Below the pieces are notes generated by a model, which saw nothing but the letters and a program-made list of their open reading frames with translations, searched no databases and was not told the DNA's origin. A program made the position numbers and the translations under genes. From Ifrita kowaldi (taxonomy: Eukaryota > Chordata > Aves > Passeriformes > Cinclosomatidae), in the NCBI GenBank assembly GCA_013398055.1, contig VZRS01014313.1, positions 124,001 to 188,000 on the forward strand: 64,000 bases of DNA, written 5' to 3'. Each line of letters begins with the position of its first letter. Positions within the stretch are counted from its first letter, which is position 1. Positions 49,407 through 62,217 of the stretch are shown here, piece after piece.

Positions 49407-51704
49407 AACAGTTTTACATTTTCATGCTTTTAAGGGATAGTTTGTGGTAAGAAATTCAGTAAGCTGAAGACCAGAAAGTCTCGGAGCTTTTATGGAAAAG
49501 CCGTAAAGCAATTCAAAGAAAAAAAAAAAAAGACACAGAAATTCAGCAATACTGTTACTGATTTCCTAACAATCAATCTCTTGGGATGTGGAGGGTCTGT
49601 ATTCCCCTCCCCTCCTCAAGTCAAGAATGGAAGTCTGTACAGCAACATGTATTAGCAATACATTTCTGTTGAGAGACAAAGCTTCTGAGGGGATACTGAA
49701 GGCTTTATTTGTCTTGGGCATTGGGAAGCCAACACAGATTTCTCGTACTCAATTTACTATGAAGGAAATGGGAACTACTATCTGCAAAGCCTTCAGAAGA
49801 TTATAATTAAAGGAGACAGGCTTGAAAGAGGATTTCACATTTCTTTCTATAGACAGTGCTGCCAATTGAAGAAGCTACAGTGCTTTCCTATAGAGCCAAA
49901 GCTGCTCCCAGACACGTAATACTCAGTGATTTAAAAGCCCACACCCACAGCTTTTCCTCTTGCATCATAAATTGATTGACAATGACAAGTGAATAAGATT
50001 AGCACCTCATGGGGACAACCTTCAGCTTAAATAAAGGATAAAACTACTTATCATCCTCTAGTTCTTTCACCTTCTCCCAGGAGAATATACAAAGTGTCCT
50101 AAAAGCTAGCTAGCTGAAATAATAATCCAAGCTTCAAGTTGGAAACTGTCAGACCCTAGAAGACCTTTCTTTCTGCACTTTGTATCTACTTGCTTTTTTC
50201 CAAAGCCAAAGAGGTATTTTGCACTTCATTTGCTCAAAAAATTGAAAAATGTGTCTCACTCATTTGAAGTAGTTTTTTCACATTTTTTCAGAGCAGGACT
50301 TTCTTGCCCCTCACCTCCCCCCCCAGCCACAGCCATCGTATAAAAAGCAAAAATTTTCTGATCAAGTTTGTTGTAGGGTTTTTTCCCAAGCTTTAACTAC
50401 CATACATGCCAAAAACAATGTTTCCACATGAACCTAGGATATAAGGAAACTTTCCTTAGTAATGAAGTTTAATTACCTTTTGTATTCCGCGGTTGAGCCC
50501 CTCATAGTAAAATAATGATCTTTAGTGTAGCTTTGTTTAGCCATTGCTTCAGTAAGTAGAAAGAAAACATTTACTCCAAAGACTGGCTGTGTGAGGCTGA
50601 GGTGCTGACAGAGGTTAAACCACAAAAATAAAGTAGATTTGTTATGTTTGGCACAAAGTTTAAGGTATTAACATGAGATTGCGCATACACTGCAGCAAAC
50701 ACGTAGGACCATAGGCTACAATTACAGATATAGAAATTCAGCAGAACAGAGGTTTGGGGAGCCCCACCAGATGTAGGTGAAGCTGAATCCACTCCTCTTG
50801 TGAATAGTTGCATGATACCTGATGTCCTCATGGCCTCAATCACAGGTTGAGGTATTCAATATCTGATCTGTGGAGGTGCTGTCCATGCCTCATGATGTGA
50901 AATCTCAGTAGGAGTTTTGATACTGGCACATACAGGATCAGATATTCTGAAAACTCAAGTAATAGTCCTTAGGTTTTTCTGAGGTACTGAAGAGTGACTT
51001 ATTTGATAGTTTTGAGGTGTCTAATGGTGCATACAATATAATTAATGATCAATAATAACAGTTACAAAATTCTGGTAGGAAGACCCATTTCTGCTGTGTC
51101 ATTCCTGGGGACTAGAATTGTATTTAACACTGGGAAAGAAAATGTTATGTGATCCTTACATAAAAAATTCCCTCATCTCACATGAGTGTGAAGAGGGTTA
51201 CACAAAACAAATTTAACAGGTGCCTTTCCTCTCACTTTTTTTTTTTTTCTATTCAGTTTATCCTCTTGAAGTTAATTTACAAAAAAGATTTTTGTTCTGT
51301 TTTGGGGCAACACTTTGGCAACTCAACAAACATTTATGCATGTGTTTTTGCCGCAAGCCTAACTATTGTGTCCTTAGTCATTCAAAAATTTTTGCCAGCA
51401 CAAATGCTAGAACGCTGTGAATTTATTCAAGGACCTACCATGATCTATGGATCATTTCCCATGCAGTTTCCTTGATATGTGCACCGATGACAGTGAGGTA
51501 GTTCCTAGAAGTAAACTGATAGCCAATTTTGACCAACAGTGACTTTATTTTACAAGACTCCTGGTATTTTCAAACCTTGAGGCAGAAGATTTTATTTTTT
51601 TCCCCTATTTTTTCTTTTTCAGAGTCTGGATTCATTTTTATTCCCTGGGAGTAATATGGAGATTTGCTAATTCATTTAAAAAAAAAAAGATTCTAACAAC
51701 TGTA

Positions 51705-51722
51705 ATGATATCATGATATCAT
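51705..51722. repeat. 18-bp perfect palindrome
   Basis: ATGATATCATGATATCAT equals its own reverse complement. It is also a tandem pair of TGATATCA. It lies in AT-rich DNA next to an A-run. Confidence 0.95.
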
Positions 51723-53327
51723 AATTAGAGATGATTATTAAAGTACCATTATTTCCATCCTGGGTTTAATTTACATTGGTGACTGAGAGAAGTGTCCTTT
51801 CTTCAGTTTTGTCCTTGCCCTTGAAATGAAATTCCCATGACAGACAGCACTGGAGAAACATTGGCATGCAGTAGGTGATAGTCCTGTCCTCCTTTTATGT
51901 ATGCATCTTGTGTATGACTCTATTCCCATCTTGGAAAGGGCTTGTTCTTCTGCAATCTAAGCAAAGGCATTTCATAAAATACATTACCCACCCTTTTCCA
52001 AGAATTGACAGTGGCATATAATCCTGTGCTGATCTGTGTTGGATTTATACAGAAGAATACTTTCATATACTTTTTGAATAATTGTGTACACAATTACTAA
52101 GCTTCTGGATTTTACAACCTCTACAAAAAGATTGATTTTTGACCATTCCTGCTTCAGCTGGGTTTAGCCTCAGACATGATGCAAACAACCTGTGACCTGA
52201 CAGAATATTAATCTGTTCACCAGGTACTCCCCTGGGGCTGAAGAGTTTTTTCAGTCTTAAGAACAAAATAAGTCTCCAATGTTTTGTTTAGTAAATCACT
52301 TTACAGAGTCACAGTGAATGGGTGCCCAGGTTAAATGATATTTATTTTAAAGTAAATATAAACAAGCCCTCTTGTACAAATTCCTAATTTGGCTGAAGAA
52401 CACTTGCCATCAGGAGTCTGCTTGCATAATGGAAATCTCCTACGTGAAGTGATTTCCCTTCTTTAGATGCAGGGGTTTGCAAAGACTGGTAGGTGTTTAG
52501 GGGACAATACTCTTGACAGATGGATTTGCACAGCTCTGAGTGAGGTGAGGTCAGAGACAGGATTACTTAGCTAATTTCACAAAATGGAGAGACCATTTCT
52601 GTTCATAGAGGGTGTAGCTCTGAATGCTTTTATATTTACAAAAATTATATTTTAAAATAAGATACTTTTGCCTGATGAAATCAATCTTAGTATCAGAGCA
52701 CTACACACAGAGGTCTAGCTAACAACTGGAAGTGTCTTGTTTTCAGCCATCAGGCTCTCTTAACAGTGAGTACTTAAATTTTCATCAATTTAACCTGACA
52801 GAAAGGGAAATGTTCTACCTTTTAAAGCTGGTGTTGTAGGCACAGAACAAGGGCTTGAACCATGATGTAAAGGGTTTGTAGAGCTGCAAATGTATGAAAC
52901 CAAGTCTTTCTACTCCTGATCACCTTAAATATGGTGTCATAAATAAATACCAAAACTCCTCAACAGAAGCTGCCTTCTGTGATGGCTTTTTGGATTTCTT
53001 TCTACATCCAGGATTATCCTTTCTTCATCTATTTCTAACCTTTTCTTTCCTTTCTCTTCTTTTTTCCTTGCATGTTCTGTTTTTACAATTTTCAAAATCC
53101 AAGAACAGTGACTCAGATGTGTGTGTCTTCCCATGAACAAGAGAATAGTAAGTACTGTCTTCTGTCAAGGTCTGGAGTGAAGAGCTATTTAAGTAGGAAC
53201 ATAACTCAGAATTAATAAAGATGTTAATTAGATTAGTTTGGTGGCAAAATACCTATGACAACCTTTGCCAATATTATTTGAACAAAGAATCTAACTCCAA
53301 ACATGAGTACATGAGAATTAAGTGGTA

Positions 53328-53396
53328 GATTTAAAAAAAACAAACAAACAAACAAAAAGAGACCAAAAAAAAGAACTCCCAAAAAATAACAAAACT
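53328..53396. repeat. A-rich tract with (CAAA)n units
   Basis: Runs of A with CAAACAAACAAACAAA and AAAAAAAAGAACTCCC-type units. Low complexity, on the plus strand. Confidence 0.85.
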
Positions 53397-54510
53397 CCAT
53401 CACTGCAAGGTGTGATTTCTTACTGGGTAAGAGATATTAGATGTCTTTTCGGCAAAGGTAAGCTCAAGGACAGGACTCTCCTTTCTTTCTCTCCCAGACT
53501 TGAGGTTAGTTAAGGTACACCAGAACAATTTTTTGCAGTGAAAGCTGTATTTTCCCCAGGTATGATGGATTTTGTTCCAGTTCGTGGGAGAAAATGATAA
53601 AACCTGGAAAAACATGGCCAAGTGTGTCAGCTGTCCTGCTCAGCTGCTCCCTCAGTCCATTGGAGTGATGACGCAGCCACTGCCTGTGTGTTGGTTCCTC
53701 CCTTGCATCTCCACTGACACCTTCAGGGCCTCACCCCTGCAGCTGTCACCATAAAGAAAGGAGGAACGACCTAAGAAAGAAACATAAAGAAGCAGCAGAA
53801 GCAACACAATGCAGTTCTCGGGGTGCTTGGTAGCTAGGCAGCATTCGAGCCTGTGCTTTTCCTTTCTTTTCCTTTCCACAGAGCTCCCTGCTCTTCTGTT
53901 GATATTTCTTCATTTTCCATCAAGTTCTCTCTTTTTGAATTCTCTTTGCTAAGTTCTTGATCCACCATATCTGCATTTGCTTAATTTTCAAGCCCAACAG
54001 ATTACACCAGGAACATGTTCTCATGTTTGTCTTTGAAATCTTTCTCTCAATTTTCCCTATGTTTTCTTCCTTATTTTTTTTTATAACTTAGCTAATTTTT
54101 TTTTTTGTTTTAATTCTTCATTTTTCTCCCCTACATAAATAATGGACATGCTTCTTTTCCCTCATGACCTGCTTCTCTGACATATTGTGAAGTCCTGAGA
54201 TTTGTCCCTGTATCTCTATTCCTTTGTTATTCTTTTCTTGTCCAGCCTCTCCCTGTGGTAGGAGTTTATGTGACCACACTACATAACAGTATCTTTTAAT
54301 CCAGCTTCCCTGATCAGGTTGTAGTTCATGTGGAGGGCAGAAAGGAAGGGGGCTTCATGATTTGATTTACAGGTCAATCCTGAGTCTTCATGAAGAGGTA
54401 CATTTATCACTGCTAGTTTCCTGACTTTTCTGCCCAAGATTTAGTTTGCTGTAAACCAATCTTTGCACCTCAGGACTAAAGTATTACTGTTAGGAATAAA
54501 GCATTATTGA

Positions 54511-54534
54511 ACACACACATATATATACACAGTG
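54511..54534. repeat. Short mixed (AC)n/(AT)n microsatellite
   Basis: ACACACACATATATATACAC; alternating purine-pyrimidine, too short to be remarkable. Confidence 0.85.
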
Positions 54535-55492
54535 TTGTAACAAAAATTTTCATTTTCTAATTTTATTTTTGCCTTTTTCCCATTAAAATATACACAAGAA
54601 TCCCTACTATAGTACAGCAAAACAACACAAATACCAGAAATTTCTTATTTTATTATTATTCAGCTTGGGTTTGTAACCACATTTTTAGTCACAATTTTTA
54701 AGAGTTGAGGGTTGTTTTTTCTGTTGGTGGTGGTGGTTTTTGATTCTCAGGGTGTGTGTCTGTGAATTGAAGTTCAGGGAGCATGATTTGGTTCTTTTTT
54801 TTTTCCTAGAGGGAAAAAACCCCAGACACATATTGGTTTTGAACCTACACCTTCTATTCCATATTGTAAAAGAGTGTCTGAATAAATGTCAATTGCTCAA
54901 AAGTCTGTTCACATTGCCCCTCAATTCTTATAAATTTAAATACAGAAACAGGGTGGAGGTGCCAGAGCTTATCAATAAAAGTATTTTAGTTCTAACAGAA
55001 TGCCCAGAGAAGCAGGAGCATTATCATTGCTCCTGCAAAATTCCTCATCCAAAGCACTTTTTAGAATTGATTGCATCTCAGACTAACCTTTCTTATGGAA
55101 CAGTGATTTGGTTTCTGTACTTCAACCCTCCTTGCTCTAAAAACTCACCACTGTGACTTCTGCCTAGAATTTTTTTTCCTGTGAATACTTTTCAAGTTGA
55201 AATTCAGAGTTACACATGAAGCGGGGTGAAGTGGGTCAGTGAGCTGTGCAGAAAACGATCAGTGCAAGTTCATGGGATGGTATTTAGACAGTTTAATTTT
55301 CACTTGCAATGTGTGATTGATTTTGTCTGGATATCAGTCTTCAGAAGAGCTTGACAACAGAAAATATCAAATCCTTATGTATATTCAAGAAATGGAAATT
55401 TTGGGGCTTATTCCCTAGAGTAGGACATGGCATTGGGGATCCTAACACTAAAGGGCTCTTTTTCAGATGTCTATATTTTAAGAATTTCACGA

Positions 55493-56170
55493 TGTGGCAG
55501 GACATGTCTCCACCCTCTCTACCACAGGTGGTTGGTGCATACGCAAGAAATAAGTCGGGTGGGTCACAGGCCCAGCATGGGGTATCTTTGGTGCCAAAAG
55601 GGCTTAGGCTGCCAGCTAAGAATCAACATCTTAGTCTGGTAAGCAAATGTGGGAAGTGATGAAAGAAATATTCTTGACCAAAAGACACGGTTCTTACGTC
55701 TATCAAATCCCACACAGTTATCGCAGAGGCAGAAGTCTCTTACACACTCCTCGGAAAGGTGTGAGAAGATTTCTCCCGGGAGCCTTGGACCAGCTCCAGG
55801 TCCCTTTCCCTGGGAACTGAGAGAAAGGAATTCAATGTCTACCCCTTCAAAAATTGGTGGTAAGAAACACTGAATCCTAAGTTATACTATTTCTTAGCTA
55901 GCTGTAAATTTAATGGTACCTTTAACTCCACGCGTACATCCTAGTATTCGCTTTTGTCTTATCCCTGTGTAGTAATAGTATGTTTTAAGTCTTACATCTG
56001 TTAGTTTTGTGTCTATTAATAAATAATTCATTTTATAAAGACCAAATCAGCCATTATTAAAGAACTTGCAAATGAGACTGGGTTTTTGGGGTGCTGGACA
56101 CCTCAATAATGCGACTGCCTGCTGCCAGAGGCCTGGGCAAAGGCAAGAGCTGATTTAAACCTACATCATC
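55493..56170 (+). mobile_element. ERV LTR of a second family
   Basis: The block differs in composition from its flanks and shows an LTR-like order: a possible start TGTGGCAGGACATG, the segment CACACAGTTATCGCAGAGGC, AGCTCCAGGTCCCTTTCCCT, the AT-rich GTGTAGTAATAGTATGTTTT, then TGTGTCTATTAATAAATAAT (containing the polyadenylation signal AATAAA), and a GC-richer end AATGCGACTGCCTGCTGCCA. I recognise this arrangement from songbird ERV LTRs, from memory only. The right boundary is uncertain and no target duplication was identified. It looks less decayed than the 13.2-kb LTR. Confidence 0.6.
56021..56026 (+). promoter_or_regulatory. Polyadenylation signal AATAAA within the LTR
   Basis: AATAAA lies in TCTATTAATAAATAATTC near the expected R region of the 55.5-kb LTR. 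Its function is inferred only from position. Confidence 0.4.
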
Positions 56171-57439
56171 CATTCATAACACACACTAAGTATATTCATA
56201 ACCTTTTCAAAAGGAAACTACTATATATTACCTGCCTTTAGCAGCACCAGTCAACATCAGATGCACCAGATACTAATAAAGGAACAGACATCAGATGAAG
56301 GATGATAAAATAGTCTGTCTTTTTTCGGCAATGCCAATCATGGTACTTGCAAATCAGATACAATTCTTCATAGCATCTGCCTTCTAAGACACCTAAGGTA
56401 AGAACATGTAAATATTTTCATTAATGATATCTCTTGCTTTTTTCAGCTTCTTGAAGGTACCTCTGAAAGGCTTCAGGCTTTAGAAAAGCTTCTAGGCTGC
56501 CAAAATACTCTTCCTGTCCTAAAAATAAAAAATAAATAGAGATTTACAGAAGCTAGAAAGAAACTTGGTGGTAAACATTATATTAATAGTAATAATCCCC
56601 TTGTCCTGAAGTACCAGATGATCACTTATCAACGGCAAATTGAAGAGCAAAGAGATCAGTTTTCCATATTTTCTCATGTTTTTCAATCAAAGTAGTTATT
56701 ATCTATCTCTCCGCTTTACTGTAATAACATCTGTCTTATTGTTGTCCCCCATGGTGTCACATAACAACTTCCATTTAGCACCTGCACATGGAAAAAAAGA
56801 TGAATTTTTAACTGAATATGCAAATATTTGGTCCCACATAATTTTTAGACACTCATGAAGACAGAGCTGTGCTTTCCTCTGGATAATGTCTGAGTTTCAT
56901 TGATGCTGTTGCTCAAATGCTCTAAGCAAGGCTTCTGCCCGCGGAAGTTTCACGGAGGTCATACAGAAACCTTTTTTAACCTCAGGTTAATGAGCTCCTA
57001 AGTTACATGTTCTCCTGCATTGTGCAGTCTCTTAATGGCAAGTGGAGATCTAGACGGAAGAAAAAGATGTGGGACCCTCGTTAGGAGGTCATGATTTGTG
57101 TATTGCTCTAGAAATAACCCAGGCTTTTGTGTGTGGCAGGGGTCAAACAGAGCACATGCTCCCCGTCAAACAGGGTGAACTCAAAACACTTCCCAAACCA
57201 ACATTTCCATGACATGACAGATCTTTGAATCACCGCCCTGGGTACCTACAACAGCTGCCAAGCAAATGGCTGGAAACTCCTTAAATTAACGGAACATTTT
57301 ATGCAGCCAGAGTTATTAGTCTAGTTTTAGGGCTAGTTGAATACCAGCTCTTTAAAAAGTACATCTATCAACTGCAGAAAAAAAAAATATATTTAACCCT
57401 AGTTCTAAGCTGCACAAGAAGATTAAATTTGTTTACTAG
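56171..57439. other. Unique non-coding DNA
   Basis: No gene or recognised repeat. Open frames are at most 72 codons. Confidence 0.55.
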
Positions 57440-57735
57440 ATATATATAACAACAGTTAGGGTAATTTTCCGTATTTTAATTTTATTTCTTTTTAATAAAA
57501 ATAATATATAAATATACTTTTTATTTTACATATAATAGACTCTATTTAATATATATTCTATAATGTTATACAATAATATATAATTTTATATAATAACATT
57601 CTATATTATTAATAATACATATTAATATATAACATGTAGTATAGGATATTTACAATATGAAAATTGTAATATATATTTAATAACATTTTAACACATTTTC
57701 ATATTTTTTCTTTTTTTTTTTCATATTTTCATATT
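57440..57735. repeat. Extremely AT-rich block with hairpin potential
   Basis: Nearly pure A/T for about 300 bp (TATATAA, AATATATA, TTATTAATAATA). Around 57555-57608 an imperfect dyad is visible: CTATAATGTTATA on the left and TATAATAACATTCTATA on the right, with an AT-only loop. Such blocks act as unwinding or flexible DNA, or simply as decayed microsatellites. Confidence 0.85.
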
Positions 57736-57825
57736 TTTTAACCAGTGTTCTATCATCATGGGTTCAACACTAGACAAACACACCATTCCCCGTAACCTAT
57801 GTAATCTAAACCTTTGTGTCCTTTA

Positions 57826-57959
57826 AGAAATAAAAAACCAAACAAAAACCGCAGCAAAACCACCACTCCACAAAAAAAAAGAAAACCACCAAAAACCCCC
57901 CAAAACCCCCCCAAAAGACCCAAAAACAAATACAAAAAACCCCAAACAAACAAACAAAA
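57826..57959. repeat. A/C-only tract with C runs
   Basis: About 134 bp with only six or seven bases other than A or C. C runs of 6 (57896-57901), 7 (57906-57912), 3 (57919-57921) and 4 (57940-57943) lie close together. The minus strand is therefore G/T-only with clustered G runs, which gives apparent open frames full of F, G and L on that strand and of K, P and N on the other. Confidence 0.9.
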
Positions 57960-60873
57960 TCTGACTCAAAGCAAAGCAAAATTTAATGTAATCAGAACAG
58001 GACATACAGAATAAATACACTGATTGTTCTCTATTCCTGTGTCCCTGATTATCCTGCCAACTCTCTCATGAGGCTTTGGATGTGTTAAGGGGAATGCAAT
58101 GGAAAATCACAGGTTGGATTGCCTGGCGCTACTGACCATCAAGTGTCATGGGTTGAACTACACTTTAGAGAAGTCTTTGCCCTGTTAGTCAGGATGATAA
58201 CCTGCTTGACAATACAGTGTGATTAAATTTTCACAACTGCCTTATTGTTTAGCCTAAAATGTAGAAAGGTGTCTGCCTAGAAACAAAGCCTGCACATAAA
58301 TCACATGAATTCCAATTAAATAGATTACCCAGAGAAAGCTTAAAAACAAGGAGCAGAGATCCCTCCAGTGAGGGAGACCGGACATGGCACAAAAAAACCA
58401 CATCAGGGCTGTGTTGGAACATCAAGGATGGCACAGAGATACTCCTGCCAGACACCCAACCTCCCTAACGGACACCCCTCCTCAGTCCCACCAGAAGTTT
58501 GCTGAACTTAACCTTGGACAGCAGCACAGCAGAGGAACAGGGAATTACATCCTCGAAAAGGCCACACATGCGTGAGCATGTGTGCCTGCTTATGTGTTAA
58601 AATTCTGTATTCCATGTCTCAAGGATACAGCTGCACTTACAGAATAAGCAAATCTTTTTGTTGTTTTCCAGTTCTGCATCCTTACCCACTTTCATCAGAG
58701 GGAATTAAAAGTTTTGGTTTTGAAATTTTGAAGGTGCATTCAGAGCTTGTATTCCCCACCCTTTGACAAGTGACATCTACTGACAATCTTCCCTGCTAAT
58801 TCATCCACAATTTAAATCAGAATTATACCAAAATATCAGCTTTCCTAAAACCTGTAATTTTATCACAGAAAAGGGAGAATCCTTATTGGATTCTAAGGCA
58901 CTGTGTTTTTACACAATGCGCTTTGTAGTCTTTAAAACATGGAGAAAAAAGGACAAGTCCCATCTCCAAGGACCAGTGCACAAGACACCTCTTCTGAGGT
59001 GTGTGGCATCTCAGTACAAAATGAGATTTTATAGATCACCCTTGCCTTTTGAAGGAGATAATGACTTTGCTCTTTTAATAGAACAGCAGATGAAGGTCAT
59101 CCAATACATGTGCTGTGCGCAACATGTGAAGTCTTACTGTCAATCACCAAATGTCTTTCCTGGAGGCCTTTTATGATGTCCACGTAGAAAGACAAGAGAA
59201 AATGCCACTTAATTCCAGTAGTTGGCATGATTTTGCATGCACTGCCCGTTTCTTGATCTCTGCCATACTGTATGGAGCAATCCGTCACCCTAAAACTGTG
59301 GGAGGTTTCGTGTCACTGGCTGGATGGTGATTTCTCTAGTAGGTGAATACTTAATGTTGAGCTGCTGAAGTTACAATAATTTTAACAGTTGTAGTGGATA
59401 ACAGAAACAAAAGATCCAACCCAAAACAAATGGAAAAAAACACAGAAGTTTGGCTTTTTGCTGTTTTTTGTGGGTTGTTTTAGTTCAGTGTAGCACAGAA
59501 GTGTCCTCAGATGAGGTAAATCAGTGCAGTCCCACTGAATGCAGTGAAACTCTGCTTACTCACATCAACTAGTCACTAGTTACTAGTTACAAGTCTCAGG
59601 TGGGTTTTTGTCAAAAAATAAGCCCTGAATGACTCAGAATTGACTTTCCATGTTCAACTTGATCATCCTACTGCTGCCCAGGGAAGTCTCAGAGCTCTCA
59701 AAGTCAGCAAGCAATATGAGACCTAAAAGACAAACTTTTCTACGGTATTTCCTAATATTAATACAAACACTACCTTGCTGCTGGGACATAGGAAAGCTGT
59801 AATCATGCTGCTCGTGGCAAAACAATCACTCTCAATTAAAGGAAACAGCAGACAACTCTGGTTTATCAGATGTTAATAGAATCTGGCTAAGCATGGATAT
59901 TTTATGCAGTCCCCAACTGACTCTGGATGCTTCTTTATGAACCCGAAATTACTAGTCTCATGACAAATTGTGACTATGTGGTCTAGTAAATGGTGCTAGC
60001 TGCCTCTGGAAAATTAATTTAAAGCTCAGTAAAATACACTTGCACAGAAACAGGAAAAGTATCAGAGAAAACATAGTGTTTCAGTGCACAAGAAGTCTGT
60101 AGCAAGCCACAAAGGTGTTACATAAAAATAATGTCCAGAAAAAAGGGAATTGAAATATTGCCTTTCTGTTTGATTCTATGATGTCTGATTCAGTAACTGT
60201 GCATTTGAAAGATGCACTCTAATGGGTTCTCTAAGCAGTGTTAGACCATCAATGGTCAGTTTTCTGTTGAAAAGTGTTGAAAGCACCCAGTGTGAAAGCA
60301 CTAGGAAAAAAAAATACCCTCAGGTGGGGCTGAAGGAGCAGCTAAATGACACGGCTGTTAACTTTAGTTTTAGTAATTCAAATCCCTTTGTGGATCATGC
60401 TATTTGGTTTGTTTTTGTCCATGCAATATGTTATTATATCTTCAAGCCTGATTTCTGCTGTTAGCATGTTATTTATGCACATCATTTAAAAATACATTTT
60501 AAAAAGTGCTTTTCTTTTCTTTTTTCTTTTTTTTAATCCAGAGTTTATCATCCATGAATAATCCATCTGATTGCAGATGACTTGAAGGATTATTACTGAT
60601 TTAGCTGAAGAAGTGTAAATGGGCACTTATGATTTCTGCAACTTCAGACTCCAGGACACAGTGTCACACAGCATCTCAGTAGTTGCATGAGGACAGGTAC
60701 TTGAAACACAACTCACTTCACATAAACTCCAGGTCCACCAGATCCTGATCTCCAAAGATTGTGTGTTGTGACTGTCACAATTCATCCAATGGTGTGGGGA
60801 GCTCATGGTTTTAGATTTGGAGTTCAAACACCTATCGACGAAGATGGTTGCATACAGTGCATGGCTCAGTCAG
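57960..60873. other. Unique non-coding DNA
   Basis: No gene or recognised repeat. A short ACTAGT-rich patch (59567-59589) repeats ACTAGT three times in 20 bp. Open frames are at most 96 codons. Confidence 0.55.
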
Positions 60874-61125
60874 ATCATAGAATCTATAGAAACACTAAGG
60901 TTAGAAAAGATCTTTAAGATCTTTAAGTGCAACTGCCAACCCAGCACTACCACCATGGTCACTTAATCATGTCCTCAAGTGCCATATCCACACATTTTTT
61001 GAACCCTTCCAGCGATAGTGACTCCACCACTTTCCCAGCCAGCCTGTTCCAATGCTTGTCAACCCTTTCAGTGAAGAAATTTTTCCTGTTATCTGATCTA
61101 AACCTGCCTGACCAATCTAAAAGAC
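60874..61125 (-). mobile_element. CR1 LINE, 3' region, reverse orientation (about 250 bp)
   Basis: It starts with the reversed octamer tail ATCATAGAATCTATAG. It continues with landmarks of the CR1 3' region on the minus strand: AGGTTAGAAAAGATCTTTAA, TGCCAACCCAGCACTACCAC, CAGCCTGTTCCAATGCTTGT, GTGAAGAAATTTTTCCTGTT, ATCTGATCTAAACCTGCCTG. It shares a subfamily-like CAATGCTTGTCAA segment with the plus-strand CR1 at 14.2 kb. Confidence 0.93.
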
Positions 61126-62217
61126 GACCTGCATCTTTTTACATACTGGCTATTGACATGCTGGCTGGCTATGGATCTCAGACTGGCAGTGTAATGAAGA
61201 AATGAGAACTATTTCAATCACAGCATTTGAGCAATAGCAAACTGGAGTGTGGCAAAGTTGTGTGAGTACTATGTGATCGCAAATTAGAAGCATAAACTCT
61301 GAGCCCAAATCTGTTTTGATGCCTGAGGCATTTTCTCATCTTCATGCTCTGCAGAAGTGATCTTGTCTGGAAATTAGATCATTTGAAATAATATTTTTTC
61401 ACAATAAATAGAAATGTGTATTTGTCTCCTTAAGTTCTCTCTAGAGCATCATGTGGATTTGTTGTCTCATAGGTCTCTGTGTTGAACAATTTTTTGTTCT
61501 GCTTGCAGCAGTGAACCCATACAGGAAACCCTTATCGCTTCCCAACCAGAATCTGAATTTGCTAAATCATTACAGAAGAAAATTTAAGCCCTCATCCTTT
61601 TCCTTTTCTGTATATGATTTGCTTTATATAATTAAAAAAAAAAAAAAAAAACACAAAAAACTTAAATCAAAAACAAAACTCCCACAACCCTGCACTAGTG
61701 AGTAGAATTGAGAATGTGATAACTTCTGTTTTCTCTGCTTTATTCTCATGCAAATGAGAGGTTTAAGCTCCAGCAGTTACTAGAGTGTGGCTTTTTAATC
61801 ACCAGTTTTATTTACCAAAAAAGACAACAGCTTGTGAGAATGATACAGAGGCAGGAAAGATAGAGAGGAAATGGGACAATTGAGGTTTCTAACTCACAAT
61901 CTCATATTCTGAATATTAGCAAGTTAAGGCTGAAATAAGAATTTTCATAAATATCATTTTTTCCCCTCTTTTTTCCTCCACACTGTGATGATTCTCCTGG
62001 AGGATCTGGGCAAGTAAGCTGTGTTCCAGTAAGAACCTACAGCTGCACATTCAAAAGCAAGTACTTTCTGGCTATTTTGATGTTTATCCATTTCATAAAA
62101 CAGCTGTTAAAGGGAGATAATTTTCATTAAATAAGGCAGAGTTCTGTCTAACTATGATACAAGGGACAAGCTCATTAGTTAACATCTTGGAATAGACACT
62201 TATAAATCTTTTCTCCC
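61126..62217. other. Unique non-coding DNA with a poly-A run
   Basis: No gene. A run of about 18 A residues at about 61633-61650 is followed by an A/C-rich patch to about 61685. Confidence 0.55.

Larger units (their letters stand above)
49407..55492. other. Unique non-coding DNA
   Basis: Six kilobases with no recognised gene or interspersed repeat. It holds an 18-bp palindrome (51705-51722), an A-rich (CAAA)n tract (about 53328-53396), and a short mixed AC/AT microsatellite near 54511-54534. Frames of up to 138 codons (54740-55156) were read and resemble no known protein. Confidence 0.55.

Noticed and set aside
54740..55156. 138-codon plus-strand open frame
   Set aside because: It starts in T/G-rich low complexity, with no motif and no supporting splice signals. 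A frame of this length is expected by chance in 64 kb.
57756..58020. Open frames rich in F/G/L (minus) and K/P/N (plus)
   Set aside because: They are translations of the A/C-only tract.
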